64,000 nt of DNA from Tethya wilhelma (Eukaryota; Porifera; Demospongiae; Tethyida; Tethyidae), in assembly GCA_964030475.1 (NCBI GenBank), contig CAXIPT010000001.1, forward strand, positions 12,878,810 through 12,942,809. The letters run 5' to 3'. Shown one piece after another: positions 1 to 10,790 of this stretch. A model generated the notes under the pieces. It saw only the letters and a list, made by a program, of their open reading frames with translations, was not told the DNA's origin and made no database searches. The position numbers and the translations under genes were made by a program. Position 1 is the stretch's first letter; each line of letters starts with the position of its first letter.

Positions 1-440
1 TCAAAGCCAAATAGTGGCAGACTCAGAGCTGCTTATGAAGAGAGAGAGAGGGTAAGCCTAGTAGATCATGGATACAGGACAGAATTAAAAATAGCATTCA
101 AGTTTCAAGCTGGTATTACTGTGACAATGTCTACTACTAACTGGATCACTGGATCATGAACCAGAACCCGCACAAGAGACAAGTATAGCATCTGAGGAAG
201 CAGCATCCCATCTCCAATGTGATACTGGAGTTTAAGTTACCCCAGCCGGAAAGGAAGGTTTCAAACCAGCAGCAGGACAAAATTAAATCAGTTTTGTTGG
301 TATGTGTAGCATGACGTATATAGCATTACATGTTGAAACTTTTTTTGTTATAGAATTTAAAGTCAGTGCTAATCCACTCTAATGGACATAATATTATTAC
401 TTATAGGTCTGTACGTAAAAATTAAGCCAGATGTGCGTTC

Positions 441-2131
441 TGTTGCAGAATATGTTGATATACCTATATGAAAGCAACCATTAGATGATGTACAGAGGGA
501 ATCAGTATCAAACCACTTTGACCCCAGCTCCTCGTAGTAGCCAGTAGGAGGGACCTCAGGCTGATAAGCCTACTGCCATCAAAAGTCACGACATTAAATT
601 TGTAATTATCAGATTCTCATTTGAACAATTTGGGCCATTGTTCAGGTTGTGAGACATGTGCATGATAAAAAGTTTGGATGGTGTCACTGTTCAGTTGTTA
701 GTGGTGGGTACTTGAATCCAATATAAAGCCTATTAGTATACAGTGCTTCCAATGTAGTCAGGGAAATTCTTGTTTCTCTACATTTTTTGATCTCTAACAA
801 ACCATATTCAAGTTAGCTGCAGTTTGATTATACAAACATAAACAAGAGTCACTTGGGATGCTTTGACAGGAATATGGGGGCGTGGCACCACTTCCTGTGC
901 GTGATATGGCTTCATTTGTTGCAGTGGTTTTCAAAATTGCTTAGGCACATTATTAGCAAACCGCTTCGAGTTAAGAAAAAAGCTTTGAACCATGGGTAGG
1001 CACTGCATTGAGCTACCTTTTGGTATAAGTCCCGTCTTTTATCTCCAAAGTATACTTGTGCACTTTTGCAAAAACCTGTTTTTTGAGGTGCAAAATGCTT
1101 AGGCACAATACAGCCGAACTAAGCTCCGTTAAGAGAAAATACTGCAAACATGCATTCTAAGTGCATGTAGTTTCATGGCTATCTACTTTGTTTTGTGAGA
1201 TAATTTTGCATAGCTTCAAAACGCTGCAGGAAAGTCAAAAAAGTCAAAAATTTACTGCAAAATTGACCACACCCACCAAAATTTGTTTTGCTGTGATACT
1301 AAAAAAATAATTTTTTTTTTTCATTTTCCAAGTTTTTAAGAGATTTTAAGGTTTTCTGAAGGTAATTGAGTCACTAAAAACTAATATAAGTACAAAATAA
1401 AAAATTTCCCTGACTACGTTGGAAGCACTGTAGCTAGATATTTTTGAGACTGGTAGAGTAACTCGTTCTGTCCTTCCTAACCACCTCGAGCAGAGTAGGT
1501 TAGCTGTCAGTAAGCAGTAAACCTATATTGCTTGAAAAGATAATGAAAAGCAGTTAATTAATTGTACAATAGCTATAATAATACTATTTTGGTTAACTCA
1601 CTCATGTCAGGGTCACCACAGTCACAGGTGAAGAAGCAACTTTGTATACTGACCCAAACATTAAGGTATACAGCACCAAACACCTCATGTTCTATTATAC
1701 AATTGACTGTGTCTGATTCAGCTTCCATCTTGTCACAGAGGTTTTTTTGCAGCACAGACAGTCAACATTGTACTGAACACAGTGCCCGGCCCACACTGCC
1801 ACCTGAGCTATTGAATTTGTCCACATAAAATTAAACAGAATGTATGAAAATTATAGCTGATAGACTTACCAATCAGTGCTTCCTAGCCTATCCTGTCTTG
1901 CATCTTCGTCAGATGAATCTCCAGAGTCTCCACAGCTGTCACTTCTAGCAGATTGTTCATAAAGTATGGCTCAATTCTGTGTGAGCTTCCATCACTATCT
2001 GAAGCATTGTCTTGGCTTTCAAATGGAAAAGATGAATTACCAAGGCTCAAAACATTACTGCTTGCACTTGAATCATCGTTGTTGTTGTCAATAGCAGAGC
2101 TGTGGCTCGAGGAAGAGCTGTGTTCAGCCAT
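441..2131 (-). pseudogene. P2X7 C-terminal (ballast) domain-like gene relic, copy 1
   Basis: The first exon starts at 2131 with a Ser/Asp-rich stretch (MAEHSSSSSHSS...) and IEPY. In a shifted frame it continues through acidic sequence to RLGSTDW at a GT donor near 1870. The next exon (about 1820-1573) reads, over more frame changes, WQCG, GHC, a C-x-CC knuckle, then LCDKMEAESDTV and FGAVYLNVWV. This order (acidic leader, STDWxxCGxC, CxCC, CIxxHxxFxxVxLNVWV) is what I know from invertebrate proteins related to the P2X7 cytoplasmic ballast domain. A degraded GVKVV-IPS segment near 461-560 could be the last part of that domain. At least two frame breaks make this a pseudogene. The copy at 22.4-23.3 kb appears to share the break after IEPY, so the lesion predates the duplication. 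Confidence 0.55.
741..1430. mobile_element. TA-flanked non-autonomous DNA transposon (MITE), copy 1, 690 bp
   Basis: The terminal inverted repeats (TIRs) are about 28 bp and begin CAGTGCTTCCAA. TA flanks both ends (739-740 and 1431-1432). The homologous sequence near 22720 lacks the insert and reads attagtatagctag, i.e. one TA, so the insertion and its 2-bp duplication are directly visible. No credible transposase is encoded. TA duplication is typical of Tc1/mariner-type transposases, which is an inference for the source of mobilisation. Confidence 0.9.
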
Positions 2132-2134
2132 TAG

Positions 2135-2360
2135 TTAGCTACTAAACGCGTAGAAACGTTCCCCTCGTGACGTCACATAGTAGCTCCACCCAAACAGGAA
2201 ATACAGAAATTTGCCTTTCCTGGTGGAGTCAGCTCACCTCATATCATGCAAGTTTTTACTGCTTTAGAATTTTTTGTGATTTTTTTGACTATTTTCCCTC
2301 TAACTTACATCACTTAAAGTACATTTTGGTGCAAAAAAAATTTTGCATGTCAGCCCCCCT
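2135..2360. promoter_or_regulatory. Promoter-like right end of the THAP/ballast element with CRE palindrome
   Basis: A perfect CRE/ATF site TGACGTCA lies at 2168-2175, about 37 bp upstream of the ballast-like ATG on the minus strand. The opposite end of the element (21541-21567) has the same arrangement, with a GGGCGG box beside TGACGTCA, facing the THAP gene. Both ends therefore carry related promoters facing inward. The motif match is direct; promoter activity is inference. Confidence 0.5.
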
Positions 2361-2364
2361 TTAA

Positions 2365-3244
2365 ACAAATTCTCTATAGAATGCTATAATGTAGCTACTA
2401 CCTTTTTCCAAGGTTATCGGGCACAATAATTTTCGGTTATTAGCTACATCCCCAGATACCTTTAAGAGCCAAATTCACCAGCTCCATGCAACCTTTTCTG
2501 TATACTCTTTTTTTATATCTCAGTAGATACCTACCCCTTTTTTAAATGTTCCTCTCCTCAGTTATGTCAACTTTTAATTTACTTACCATACTAACTTATT
2601 TTCTTTTATTGAGGTGACTGCATGTCCATTATTAGCCCTTCTGTGCTATTTAGTCATGCCACACCTGTATGCTCATGCTATTGTTTTAACTTGAAAAAAG
2701 AATTTCAAAGAAAAAACAAACAAACAAACAAACAAACAAAAAACCTCAGTTGAGTATATACTAGAACATACAACCCTGGTCTAGACTGAAAAATGATAAT
2801 GAAGAAGTTTATCCCTCTAACCGTGTCTCTAACGGTTGGTTTTAGGGTCAGAGGTAATGAGCCTGGTGTAGATATTGAGTCTGCTGAGGTGATGATAGCC
2901 TATAGATCCCTATTGTACATTAGAACTCATTCAAAGACTTTCAATCTTCTTCCTCAATATGCTTCTATTTATCCTGTTCCATATTTTGTACCTCATGCAG
3001 TCCTAGTGGCGTAGCACAGAAATTATACCAATAATAACAATAATTCTGGTTTATGGACCAAATGACACTATGACTATATTTATCTTAATTGCATGGGAAT
3101 GACCAAGCTGTTCAGAGTTATACTTTGTTAGCTGCTTCAAAATTTAAAAAGTCTGAGAATATAGCTTAATATGCATAGCTGTCAATGTTGGTATCAAGTA
3201 TATGCAGACAGTTTTGAAATCAACTAAGAAAAGTGAATCATACN

Positions 3245-3280
<36 letters not shown>

Positions 3281-4693
3281 GCACATGTGCACTGATTAAA
3301 AGAGACACATACAATTAATGCACCCTGCTGCCTAGTGATAGGTATAAAATTGATGTACTGTTGTTTATATAAATTGAATATTTGGCCCAAGCTCTTCTCT
3401 TCCTTTCAAATTTTATGCAGTATAAAAATTTCTTCAGACATAGACACTGAGCACCCTAAGGCCTGATCTGTGTGTGAAGTAGGCCACAAAAAAAACAACA
3501 AACTAGTATCTACAGACCCCTGAGGCTCACTGACTCAAGCTAAACTTGATATATCGTGGCATTATTGTGCCAGATGGCCTTGGAAAAGTTAGTAAGCTTA
3601 CATTAGCAGTAGAACAGAATTCTTTACTTACCCTATTAGCAATCCATTCTTTTCAGCTATGCTGCAGATTCCTGTGCACATCAACATGATCAATCGAGCT
3701 TGACATCCATGGTTCAGATTTTTTCTAAGTAAAATGCCGTAGTCACAGGGTTAATCGCGGGTCAAAGGTCGCGGGGCTTCTCGTTGCATAGTGGGATTCC
3801 TGCTTTTACGCGCGATGACGTCATTATTTTCTGAGCCAGGGGGGTACTCGAGCACCCTAAGCACCATGCTGGATACGCCACTGGTGGTTTGCTGGAAGAA
3901 AAGAAGGCCAGTAATACTTGTTTGAAAATGACTGAAAAGAACCCTTATATGGAGTACAAGGTGCTTTGTCAAAGTAAACAATAACATGTTGTGCAAACAA
4001 TAATATTATGATGTTTTGATAATTAACTAAAATTAATGCTTATTAATTCCTCCAGAATGATCACAAATAAACCACCAGTAAGTTGAGATTAATCATGAAA
4101 TTGAATCAGATTTGTTTCTGTACACCTGACATCATTGTATTTGTTCTATTGCTATTACGGAGTGAGATAGCTATGAGCTCAAACATTTGCTATGATGTGC
4201 CAGCCTGCAGGATTTGATGATTTTATCCTTCATTATAATAATAATAATCGTACAACAATTAAGATTTTAGTGATCTTTGCTCTAACTCATTGCAATTATC
4301 TCAGTTTGTGAGCTTTGTATAGCTAGAAGACAAAAATTAAGATTTCTTGTCAACTGCACAAGTGCAAAAACACGCTGAGATAATCAATGGATACAATTGA
4401 CGAATACAAGAGGAAGTGAATGTGCATGTGTGTGGTTAATTACTTTAGCTAGCAGACTATAGTGAATCATACTACTAGATTTGTGGCTGCTCTTAGCATA
4501 ATAAAGAGTCAAGTAGCTCATTAAAATCATCTCTTCTCCTTTTCTGTCTACTTCAGTTCAGTCAGAGTGAAACAGTAACAGGTGAGATACCAAAATTATG
4601 TACTACTGAAGGGTATCAGTACGTATCATTTGTTGTGAGTCAAACTCAATATTATACTGGTAACAATAAGTTATGTCTATTCTTTACTTGCAG
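2365..4693. other. Non-coding, repeat-poor stretch
   Basis: I see no supported gene. It contains a (CAAA)n run near 2716-2740, a (CA)n microsatellite at 3245-3277 next to a single-N gap, and a GC-richer patch at 3745-3885 with a TGACGTCA site. The 73-codon open frame at 2793-3014 has no recognisable features. Confidence 0.4.
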
Positions 4694-5598
4694 ACTTTGG
4701 TGACTTTGATATCCTCGCTAGAGAAGCCACTCTCTTGCATTCTAGGTCATTTTTGAATTGGGGAGGATTTCACTCTTTCTACCCTTTTATGAACTTCAAC
4801 TGCTCTAGAAACATAACAAAGGTGTCTTTTGTAACACACATTCCCCAAACAGGAGAGTCACTATCTCAAAATTTGCGATTTGCAACATGGTCTGTCAGCA
4901 ATTTACACAATCGTGTTGAATGAAGAACCTACAATATTAGAGACTATGTTAATGCTACTCAATCACCAGTTCTTGTAAACATTACAAACTCATACCATCT
5001 GTATGAGTTGACTTTGTCTGGCTCCTCAAGGATAAGGTTTGAGGCTGGTGATGTGTTTGGAATACGTCTTCCTTCCCAGTCCACCAACCCCCTACATCAA
5101 AATAGTGGGGGGTATAGCCTAGATAAAGTATTAAATATAGCTTCTGATTCTAATAGAATGTTTCCACCATTTGGCACAGCAGATTATATTCCTCTTGTTT
5201 CAGTGGAAACAGGTCAGAATGATAGCTAGCATGTGATATAATTATATACGTAATCAGATTTCTATTATAAAATTTAATAATATTATTATGAAAACATTCT
5301 GAACTTTGTTTTTTACTATAATTATAATCTAATCATTGCACTGCTAGGTTAATACTTCATCTTGTATGTTCAACTATAGAAACATCTCTTAAGAATATTC
5401 AGCCTCATGCTATCATGTGGTCGTTTGTCTTTCTGATATATTATTTTCATTAAAAAAAATCATTCATTCTAACTAAATTGCTAGTTCTTCTTGAACAATA
5501 CAGGCAAACCAGACCCAGGCTGTACTCAAGGATTTTTGATACATGATTCCCTTAACAAAATTTTAGAAGCCGATTTACTACATCGTGAACTTAATTGA
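4694..5598 (+). pseudogene. Sponge-type receptor ectodomain fragment with in-frame TGA
   Basis: After a plausible acceptor (ttgcag at 4694) one frame reads through an ectodomain: WGGFHSFYPFMNFNC, an ITKVSFVTHIP strand, SNLHNRVE, LYELTLSGSSRIRF, FEAGDVFGIRLP, then ADYIPLVSVETG. The frame is interrupted once, by TGA at 4921-4923, and the reading frame is the same on both sides. A donor at about 5212 (ACAG|GTCAGA) and an acceptor near 5507 would append a short tail (GKPDPGCTQGF...) ending at TAA/TGA near 5597. This domain style (NFNC..ITxxxFV, FEAGDVxGIxLP) recurs in uncharacterised sponge membrane proteins; I have no functional assignment. There is no signal peptide or transmembrane segment nearby, so it is a fragment or broken gene. 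Confidence 0.5.
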
Positions 5599-6161
5599 AA
5601 CTAAGTCTTCATGACATGCACACCTCTAGTAATCATAATATCACAAGTAGTAAAAATTTCAAAAAAATAAGCAGTGTAGAAATGGGTAGTGTATTAAAAA
5701 GTATTGGAACAAGGAATGGTCTCAATTTCGGCACATGACTACTTCATTTTCATTTTTAATCCCTCATAGCTAATTGTTGTTAATGGTTTAGAGTGATCTG
5801 TACTTGAATAGCTTATCAGTATCACATTTTATCACATGATATTAATATAATGGTTCAAATTCCTGCCAATCTTATACCACTTGGCTATAAAGTGAAAATA
5901 AGTATAACAGTCAGAACTAGATTACAGGCCAATACTTGGGCACAAAAAATGAAGTAGTCATGTGCCGAAATTGAGACCATTCCTTGCTCCAATACTTTTT
6001 ACAGCACTGCCCATTCCTACACTGCTTATTTTTTTGAAATTTTTACTACTTGTTCATTCACTTTTTTCAACACTACAGTGTGGAGACTATCAGAGACTGG
6101 TTAGTCCCTACAAAAAGCTTGAGTTATCTGAGTAGCAGCTATTGTCTGCTAGAGCAGTTAA

Positions 6162-6208
6162 TGCGCATGCGCATTAAATGCCACGTGGATAATTAATGAC
6201 CTTTGAAC
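6162..6208 (+). promoter_or_regulatory. Promoter-motif cluster in element arm (NRF1-like, CACGTG, DR1-like)
   Basis: TGCGCATGCGCA (6162-6173) fits the NRF1 consensus YGCGCAYGCGCR. It is followed by CACGTG (6182-6187) and TGACCTTTGAAC (6197-6208), the complement of a DR1/HNF4-type site. The same order recurs at 43542-43614 with an added YY1-like AAGATGGCTGC, and in part at 10233-10293 and 63541-63583. The matches are visible; activity is inference. Confidence 0.5.
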
Positions 6209-6636
6209 TCTACCTACAAATGGCTACATTAAAGTACATGAATTTATACTCTCAGTTTCAAAGCTTTCTAGTTTTCGTTTAGGCTTATTTGTGATGTAAA
6301 CAAGTATCAAGGAATGTAGTACCTATGAAAAGGAGTTACTTTGTGCTGTCAAAGTTGGCTTAACACATTCTGGTTCTCTGGAAATGCTTTTCAAGTAATT
6401 CAGTTAGGAAGTACGTAAGTACGTAAGTACGTACGTTAGAGGAACAAAAATGGCACTGTTGTGGCTTCCCACTAGCTCTCTCTACGAGTGCTAGGGAAAG
6501 TTTCTGTGAGTTTTAGGCCTTGCATGCGATTGGTAATCTGTCAGTTAGAGCTTTTAAGCAAGTTTAAATGCTTAATTTTGTATTGATAGATTTTACGATC
6601 ATAAACATTTTGTATTGTGTCTATGGGACATTCGGC

Positions 6637-8925
6637 TAGGGCCCAGCATATTATGCTCCAAGTTTTTGTTATTATGCTATGCTTCAATGCTTATGGAAAT
6701 GTTAAATTATGCTCTCAAATAATACCAATTATGCTCACAATAAGCATCAACATTGCTGTGTCAAACTGAGTCAAAATTTAATATTAATATGTACAATAAT
6801 GGGCGTGAAATAAAAAAACAAAAAAGTTCATCTCTTGTTATACTGCAACATTAATGTAGACTGGATGTAGTCTTGAAGAGAACTGTCTTGTTGAGGAGAG
6901 AAAGATGCCTTCAGGATAGAAAACACTCTTTCAGCAGCGGCAGAGGAGGGCTGAACCAACACCACATTTCTTACTTGCTTTGACCAGGTAGGAAGTTCAA
7001 TCGAGTGATTCTTCCACCATTCGAGGGTATCTACACTTGGACTGACACCATCACACTTTGCCATATACAAGCCAAGTTCAGATTTAAGATTTTGGAGAGT
7101 TGTATTGTTAATAAATGGGAAAATCTTCAAATCATCCACAGATGAACTGGTTGGTTGCATTTCACAAACTTTAGCAGGTACAAAAAGCTGAGCAGCTTTA
7201 AATGCAGCCACACTGCTGCTCAATTCATTATCAAACTTAGTTGTAAAGTACTCCAGTCCAGGTCTAACACATGACTTTCCATAATGCACATACTGTTGAA
7301 AACGTGATGATCCAGTAGTTAGTTGTTTTGAAACAGCTGTAAGGTTAGGAAAGTGGTCAGACTGAATACTAGCCTTGAGTGTGCTGAGTATTTCATAGCA
7401 CTTGAAAATAAGTGGACCATCTCCTTCTAAAGCATAGGTGGCTTTTACAAATCTCTCCCCACAATCTATTACTGCTGCCAGTTCCAACTGCAAGTAAGCC
7501 TTTTTCTGAGTATCTGTCAACATTTGCATAAGCTTTCCTGTTGTGGCTGGAGAGAAATCAAGGTGAGATTCAACAAATGGTAGAACATCTCCGAATTGCT
7601 GAAGTACTTGATGCATTACTTCCCACCTACTCCACCATCTTGTTTCACTAAATGTTCCCATTGCTCTACCCATCAATTCCTTCCATGCAAATCGAGTACG
7701 AGGGCTGTGTGCAAAAAGGCTAAGCCATAGTCGCATAAAGTCATCAAGCATAGGAGTCTTAAAGTGGTCACCAACATGATCCAAAGTATGAGAATAACAA
7801 CCGATATCTACAAGATTTGGATATAGCACTTTGATGGTTCTCATTGCAACTCCATTTGCTGCCACTCTGTCATGCATTGCTGCTAGCAATCTGTCAACAG
7901 ACACACCATACTCCACATTCAGAACATTGACTAACTCTCTAGCAATTTCCTCTCCTGTCATTGTTTTTACAAGTAATTCAACACGGACTAATCTTTGCAC
8001 AATATTCCAGTTGTCTTCATTGAAAAACCTAACTACAACGGCAAAGACTTCACCAAGCCTAGATGTTCCGTCAAAAATTACAGCAATATTTTTACTCTGA
8101 ATTTCTGATTTGATTTGTTTTTGTTCCTCCTCAAGTATGAATGGAATGAGATCGTACATTCCACGATCATCTGCAAGCTTGTATGCATGTTGCTCAAGAA
8201 CTTCTTTAAAATGAACTAGCTTGTTTAATGGAACTCCTGCCTTTAGAAATGACCGTACTACCTTGACACGAAACACACGGTGGGAATCTGAAAGTGTTTG
8301 TCCAATAGGGTTTTCTGTACGATCATAGGCCTTCAGTGCTTCCACAATGTCACGCTCTCTAGCTTCTCTTTTGGACAAAGATTCCTTTCCAGTTTTATGC
8401 TTGGTGGATTCAATGTGGTTTTGTATTATACTACGCTTTAGAGACATTTCTTCTCGGCATGCAGAACAAAAGAGTTTACCTGCTGATACAGTTAGACTTT
8501 CATTAGGAAATTCTTTTACTCTCTGACTGGGAGGGATCTTGGGATCTGTTGAACAAGAAGGTTTTGTCTTTCTTTTTCTAGTTGTGACAGGGCGCCGGCG
8601 GATCACTCTTTTCCTTGACAGAGAATGCTTGGCCGGTGTTCGAAAATTACTCAAAAATTTCTTCACTTCGGAACTCTCAGTAGTTTCAGGAGTGTAGCTA
8701 GTGCCACAGTCAGACTCAGTACCGCTATCTTCAGATATTTCACTGCCCAACACTTCCACATTTCTGTTGGCCATTTTCTTTCTTTAACACGAGTCAGCAA
8801 AATGGTCACGAGATCCCGCACGTGACCATTTTTGTATTCAGCGCACTAATATGCTCGCATTATGCTCGGTGCTTGCAAGTATCTACTATGCTCAAATTTA
8901 TGCTCGCCTAATATGCGGAGGCCTA
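6637..8925. mobile_element. Complete hAT DNA transposon, 2289 bp, nested in the inverted-repeat element
   Basis: The ends are TAGGGCCCAGCATATTATGC on the left and, in reverse complement, TAGGCCTCCGCATATTAGGC on the right. They are flanked by an identical 8-bp duplication, cattcggc, at 6629-6636 and 8926-8933. The same host sequence without insertion is seen in relatives at about 44005-44030, 54360-54385 and 63980, where ctatgggacagtcggcccattcctac runs uninterrupted. An intact transposase lies inside. This is direct evidence of a recent, structurally complete insertion. Confidence 0.93.
6828..8774 (-). CDS. hAT-family transposase with BED-type zinc finger, 648 aa
   Basis: This enzyme would cut and paste its own element. 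The frame is uninterrupted from ATG at 8772-8774 to the stop at 6828. The N-terminus is acidic, then very basic (residues 50-72). It is followed by a BED-like zinc finger with C103, C106, H120 and H126, which resembles the finger of CGGBP1. The middle contains the hAT RNase-H-like region: FDGTSRLGEV around residue 235, HDRVAANG, CYSHTLDHVGDHF, then TRWWSRWEVM. The C-terminus carries the hAT dimerisation segment, with LEWWKNH and QPSSAAAERVFS. Length and order fit autonomous hAT transposases. No frameshift or stop is present, so it may still be active. The coding region is a single exon, and the gene sits between the two hAT termini. Confidence 0.93.
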   Translation of the reverse strand: MANRNVEVLGSEISEDSGTESDCGTSYTPETTESSEVKKFLSNFRTPAKHSLSRKRVIRRRPVTTRKRKTKPSCSTDPKIPPSQRVKEFPNESLTVSAGKLFCSACREEMSLKRSIIQNHIESTKHKTGKESLSKREARERDIVEALKAYDRTENPIGQTLSDSHRVFRVKVVRSFLKAGVPLNKLVHFKEVLEQHAYKLADDRGMYDLIPFILEEEQKQIKSEIQSKNIAVIFDGTSRLGEVFAVVVRFFNEDNWNIVQRLVRVELLVKTMTGEEIARELVNVLNVEYGVSVDRLLAAMHDRVAANGVAMRTIKVLYPNLVDIGCYSHTLDHVGDHFKTPMLDDFMRLWLSLFAHSPRTRFAWKELMGRAMGTFSETRWWSRWEVMHQVLQQFGDVLPFVESHLDFSPATTGKLMQMLTDTQKKAYLQLELAAVIDCGERFVKATYALEGDGPLIFKCYEILSTLKASIQSDHFPNLTAVSKQLTTGSSRFQQYVHYGKSCVRPGLEYFTTKFDNELSSSVAAFKAAQLFVPAKVCEMQPTSSSVDDLKIFPFINNTTLQNLKSELGLYMAKCDGVSPSVDTLEWWKNHSIELPTWSKQVRNVVLVQPSSAAAERVFSILKASFSPQQDSSLQDYIQSTLMLQYNKR

Positions 8926-10790
8926 CATTCGGCACATTCCTACTATACGTACTACCGTACGCGATTTTTTATCTGACGTACACTTTTTGGACTTAGTAGA
9001 TTTTCATGGCAACATTAATTGGAAATGGTCGTCACAATTAAGTGCGCACATAGCTAGGCATTGGCCCTACTTTCTTATGCAGCTACATTTAGGTCTAGAA
9101 AAACTTGATCTGTCTCTTCTAAATCTCTGCCTATTGTGGCTGTCTATTATAATTTATTATGTTATATTTTAAACACAAAATAGAAAGTCAAGCAGACAAT
9201 GCGACTATGATGATCAGTCTGCCGCCATGGCACCAATGCTTACTGTGGCACTGAGTGCAATTTGCATCAAAGAAATTTTGTAGAATAGTCTATGCTGCAA
9301 ATGAATTTAAGCTGCTTGCTATAGCTCAGTGCAGCCATTGAGTAGCTACAGTTCCCCCTCAGCCAGACATAAAGCTTGTTTACTGTTTGCCTAATAGCCT
9401 CCACCAGGTTAACAACACAATACAAATGTTATATATAAGCCTTGCCAGGCTGGCAAACTCCACGGCCTAGCTTGGGTGTATGTTATTAGGCTCAGTTACT
9501 TTCAGTTGGTTCAGGCTGGTAAAGTTGGCAGCAACATCTATATGGCTGTCTTCATGCTTGTGGAATGGTAGCTGAGAGCTTACCACCTAGCTGAGCAATT
9601 AAGGTGCACAGCAGTCTGGCAGGTAACTGGTTTAGTAGTGGCAAACTAAATTTTGGGGCAGCTTAGCTCACTGTTAGCTAGCTACAGCAAATACGGCTAC
9701 GCAAATACGATTGACGCAAATACGTATGACGACCTTTACCAGAGTGTTGACCGCTTGAAAATTGTCTAAGTCTAAAAAGTGTACGTCAGATAAAAAATCG
9801 CGCCCGTACGTATGATACGTACGGTAGTACGGAATGGTCCGAATGTCCCATAGGCACAATACAAAATGCTTATGATCATAAAAATCTAACAAAACAAAAT
9901 TGAGTCTTCAAACTTGCTCACAGTCTCTCACTGACAGATTACCAATTGAATGCAAGGCCTAAAACTCACAGAACCTTTCCTCAGTACTCGTAGAGAGAGC
10001 TAGTGGGATGCCACAATAGTGCCATTTTTTGTTCATCTAACTTACGTACGTACTTACTTCCTAACTGACTTACTTGAAAAGCATTTCCAGAGAACCAGAA
10101 TGTGCTGAGCCAACTTTGACAGCACAAAGTAACTCCTTTTCATAGGTACTACATTCCTTGATACTCGTTTTCATCACAAATAAGCCTCAACAAAACTAGA
10201 AAGCTTTGAAACTTAGAGTATAAATTCAATGTAGCCATCTTCCTGTAGGTAGAGTTCAAAGGTCATCCGCGTGGCCTTAAACGCGCATGCGCATAAGCTG
10301 CTCTAGCAGTCAATGTAGCTGCTTATAACTCAAGCTTTTATAGGGACTAACCAGTCTCTGATAGTCTCGTCACTGTAGTGTTGAAAAAAGTGAATGAACA
10401 AGTAGTAAAAATTTCAAAAAAAAAATAAGCAGTGTAGGAATGGGCAGTGCATTACAAAGTATTGGAACAAGGAATGGTCCCAATTTCGGCACATGACTAC
10501 TTCATTTTTTGTGCCCAAGTCTTGGCTGCTATTAATCTAATCCTGCATGCTATACTTTATTCCACTTTTTAGCCAAATGATAAGATTGGCAGGAATTTGA
10601 ACCATGTGATAAAAATTAATGTGATACTGATAAGCTATTCAAGTACAGATCATTTTTTGAACCATTTATGACAATAATAGCTATGCATGAGGGATAAAAA
10701 TGAAAATGAAGTAGTCATGTGCCAAAATTGGGACCATTCCTTGTTCCAATACTTTTTAATACACTGCACATTCCTACACTGCTTATTTTT

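Larger units (their letters stand above)
1..2360. mobile_element. TTAA-flanked THAP/ballast element, copy 1 (left end cut by window start)
   Basis: The right terminus reads (reverse complement) AGGGGGGCTGACATG and is followed by TTAA at 2361-2364. The left terminus of the second copy at 21376 has exactly the same 15 bases, also preceded by TTAA. Bases 1-2008 align with 21980-23306 apart from one 690-bp insertion at 741-1430. The element holds the tail of a THAP-type gene on the plus strand (1-53) and a ballast-like gene on the minus strand (about 441-2131). TTAA duplications plus a THAP-type DNA-binding domain are the hallmarks of the Kolobok superfamily as I know it; the superfamily call is inference because no DDE domain is visible. 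Confidence 0.65.
5645..10790. mobile_element. Large inverted-repeat (foldback-like) element with ~1 kb arms
   Basis: The left arm (about 5645-6636 continuing at 8934-9002) is the inverted complement of the right arm (about 9757-10790). Corresponding landmarks include the segment ggaatggtctcaatttcgg near 5720 and 10480, and the segment around tacgtcagataaaaaat near 8970 and 9790. The ~750 bp between the arms (9003-9756) has no recognisable gene. The left arm is split by a hAT transposon (6637-8925). The right end stops at the N at 10791, so the true terminus is not seen. Shorter relatives occur at 19163-19498, 43037-44052, 53775-54408 and 63524-64000. Confidence 0.8.

Noticed and set aside
3005..3883. 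Possible hAT-like element with ctagtggcgta at 3005 and ccagtggcgta (inverted) at 3883
   Set aside because: The ends are short and imperfect and the flanks show no 8-bp duplication; could be chance or old relics.
4921..4923. Genome-wide TGA recoding, suggested by single TGAs in two genes
   Set aside because: TGA is used as the normal stop in the esterase, CCZ1 and other genes here, so recoding is not credible.
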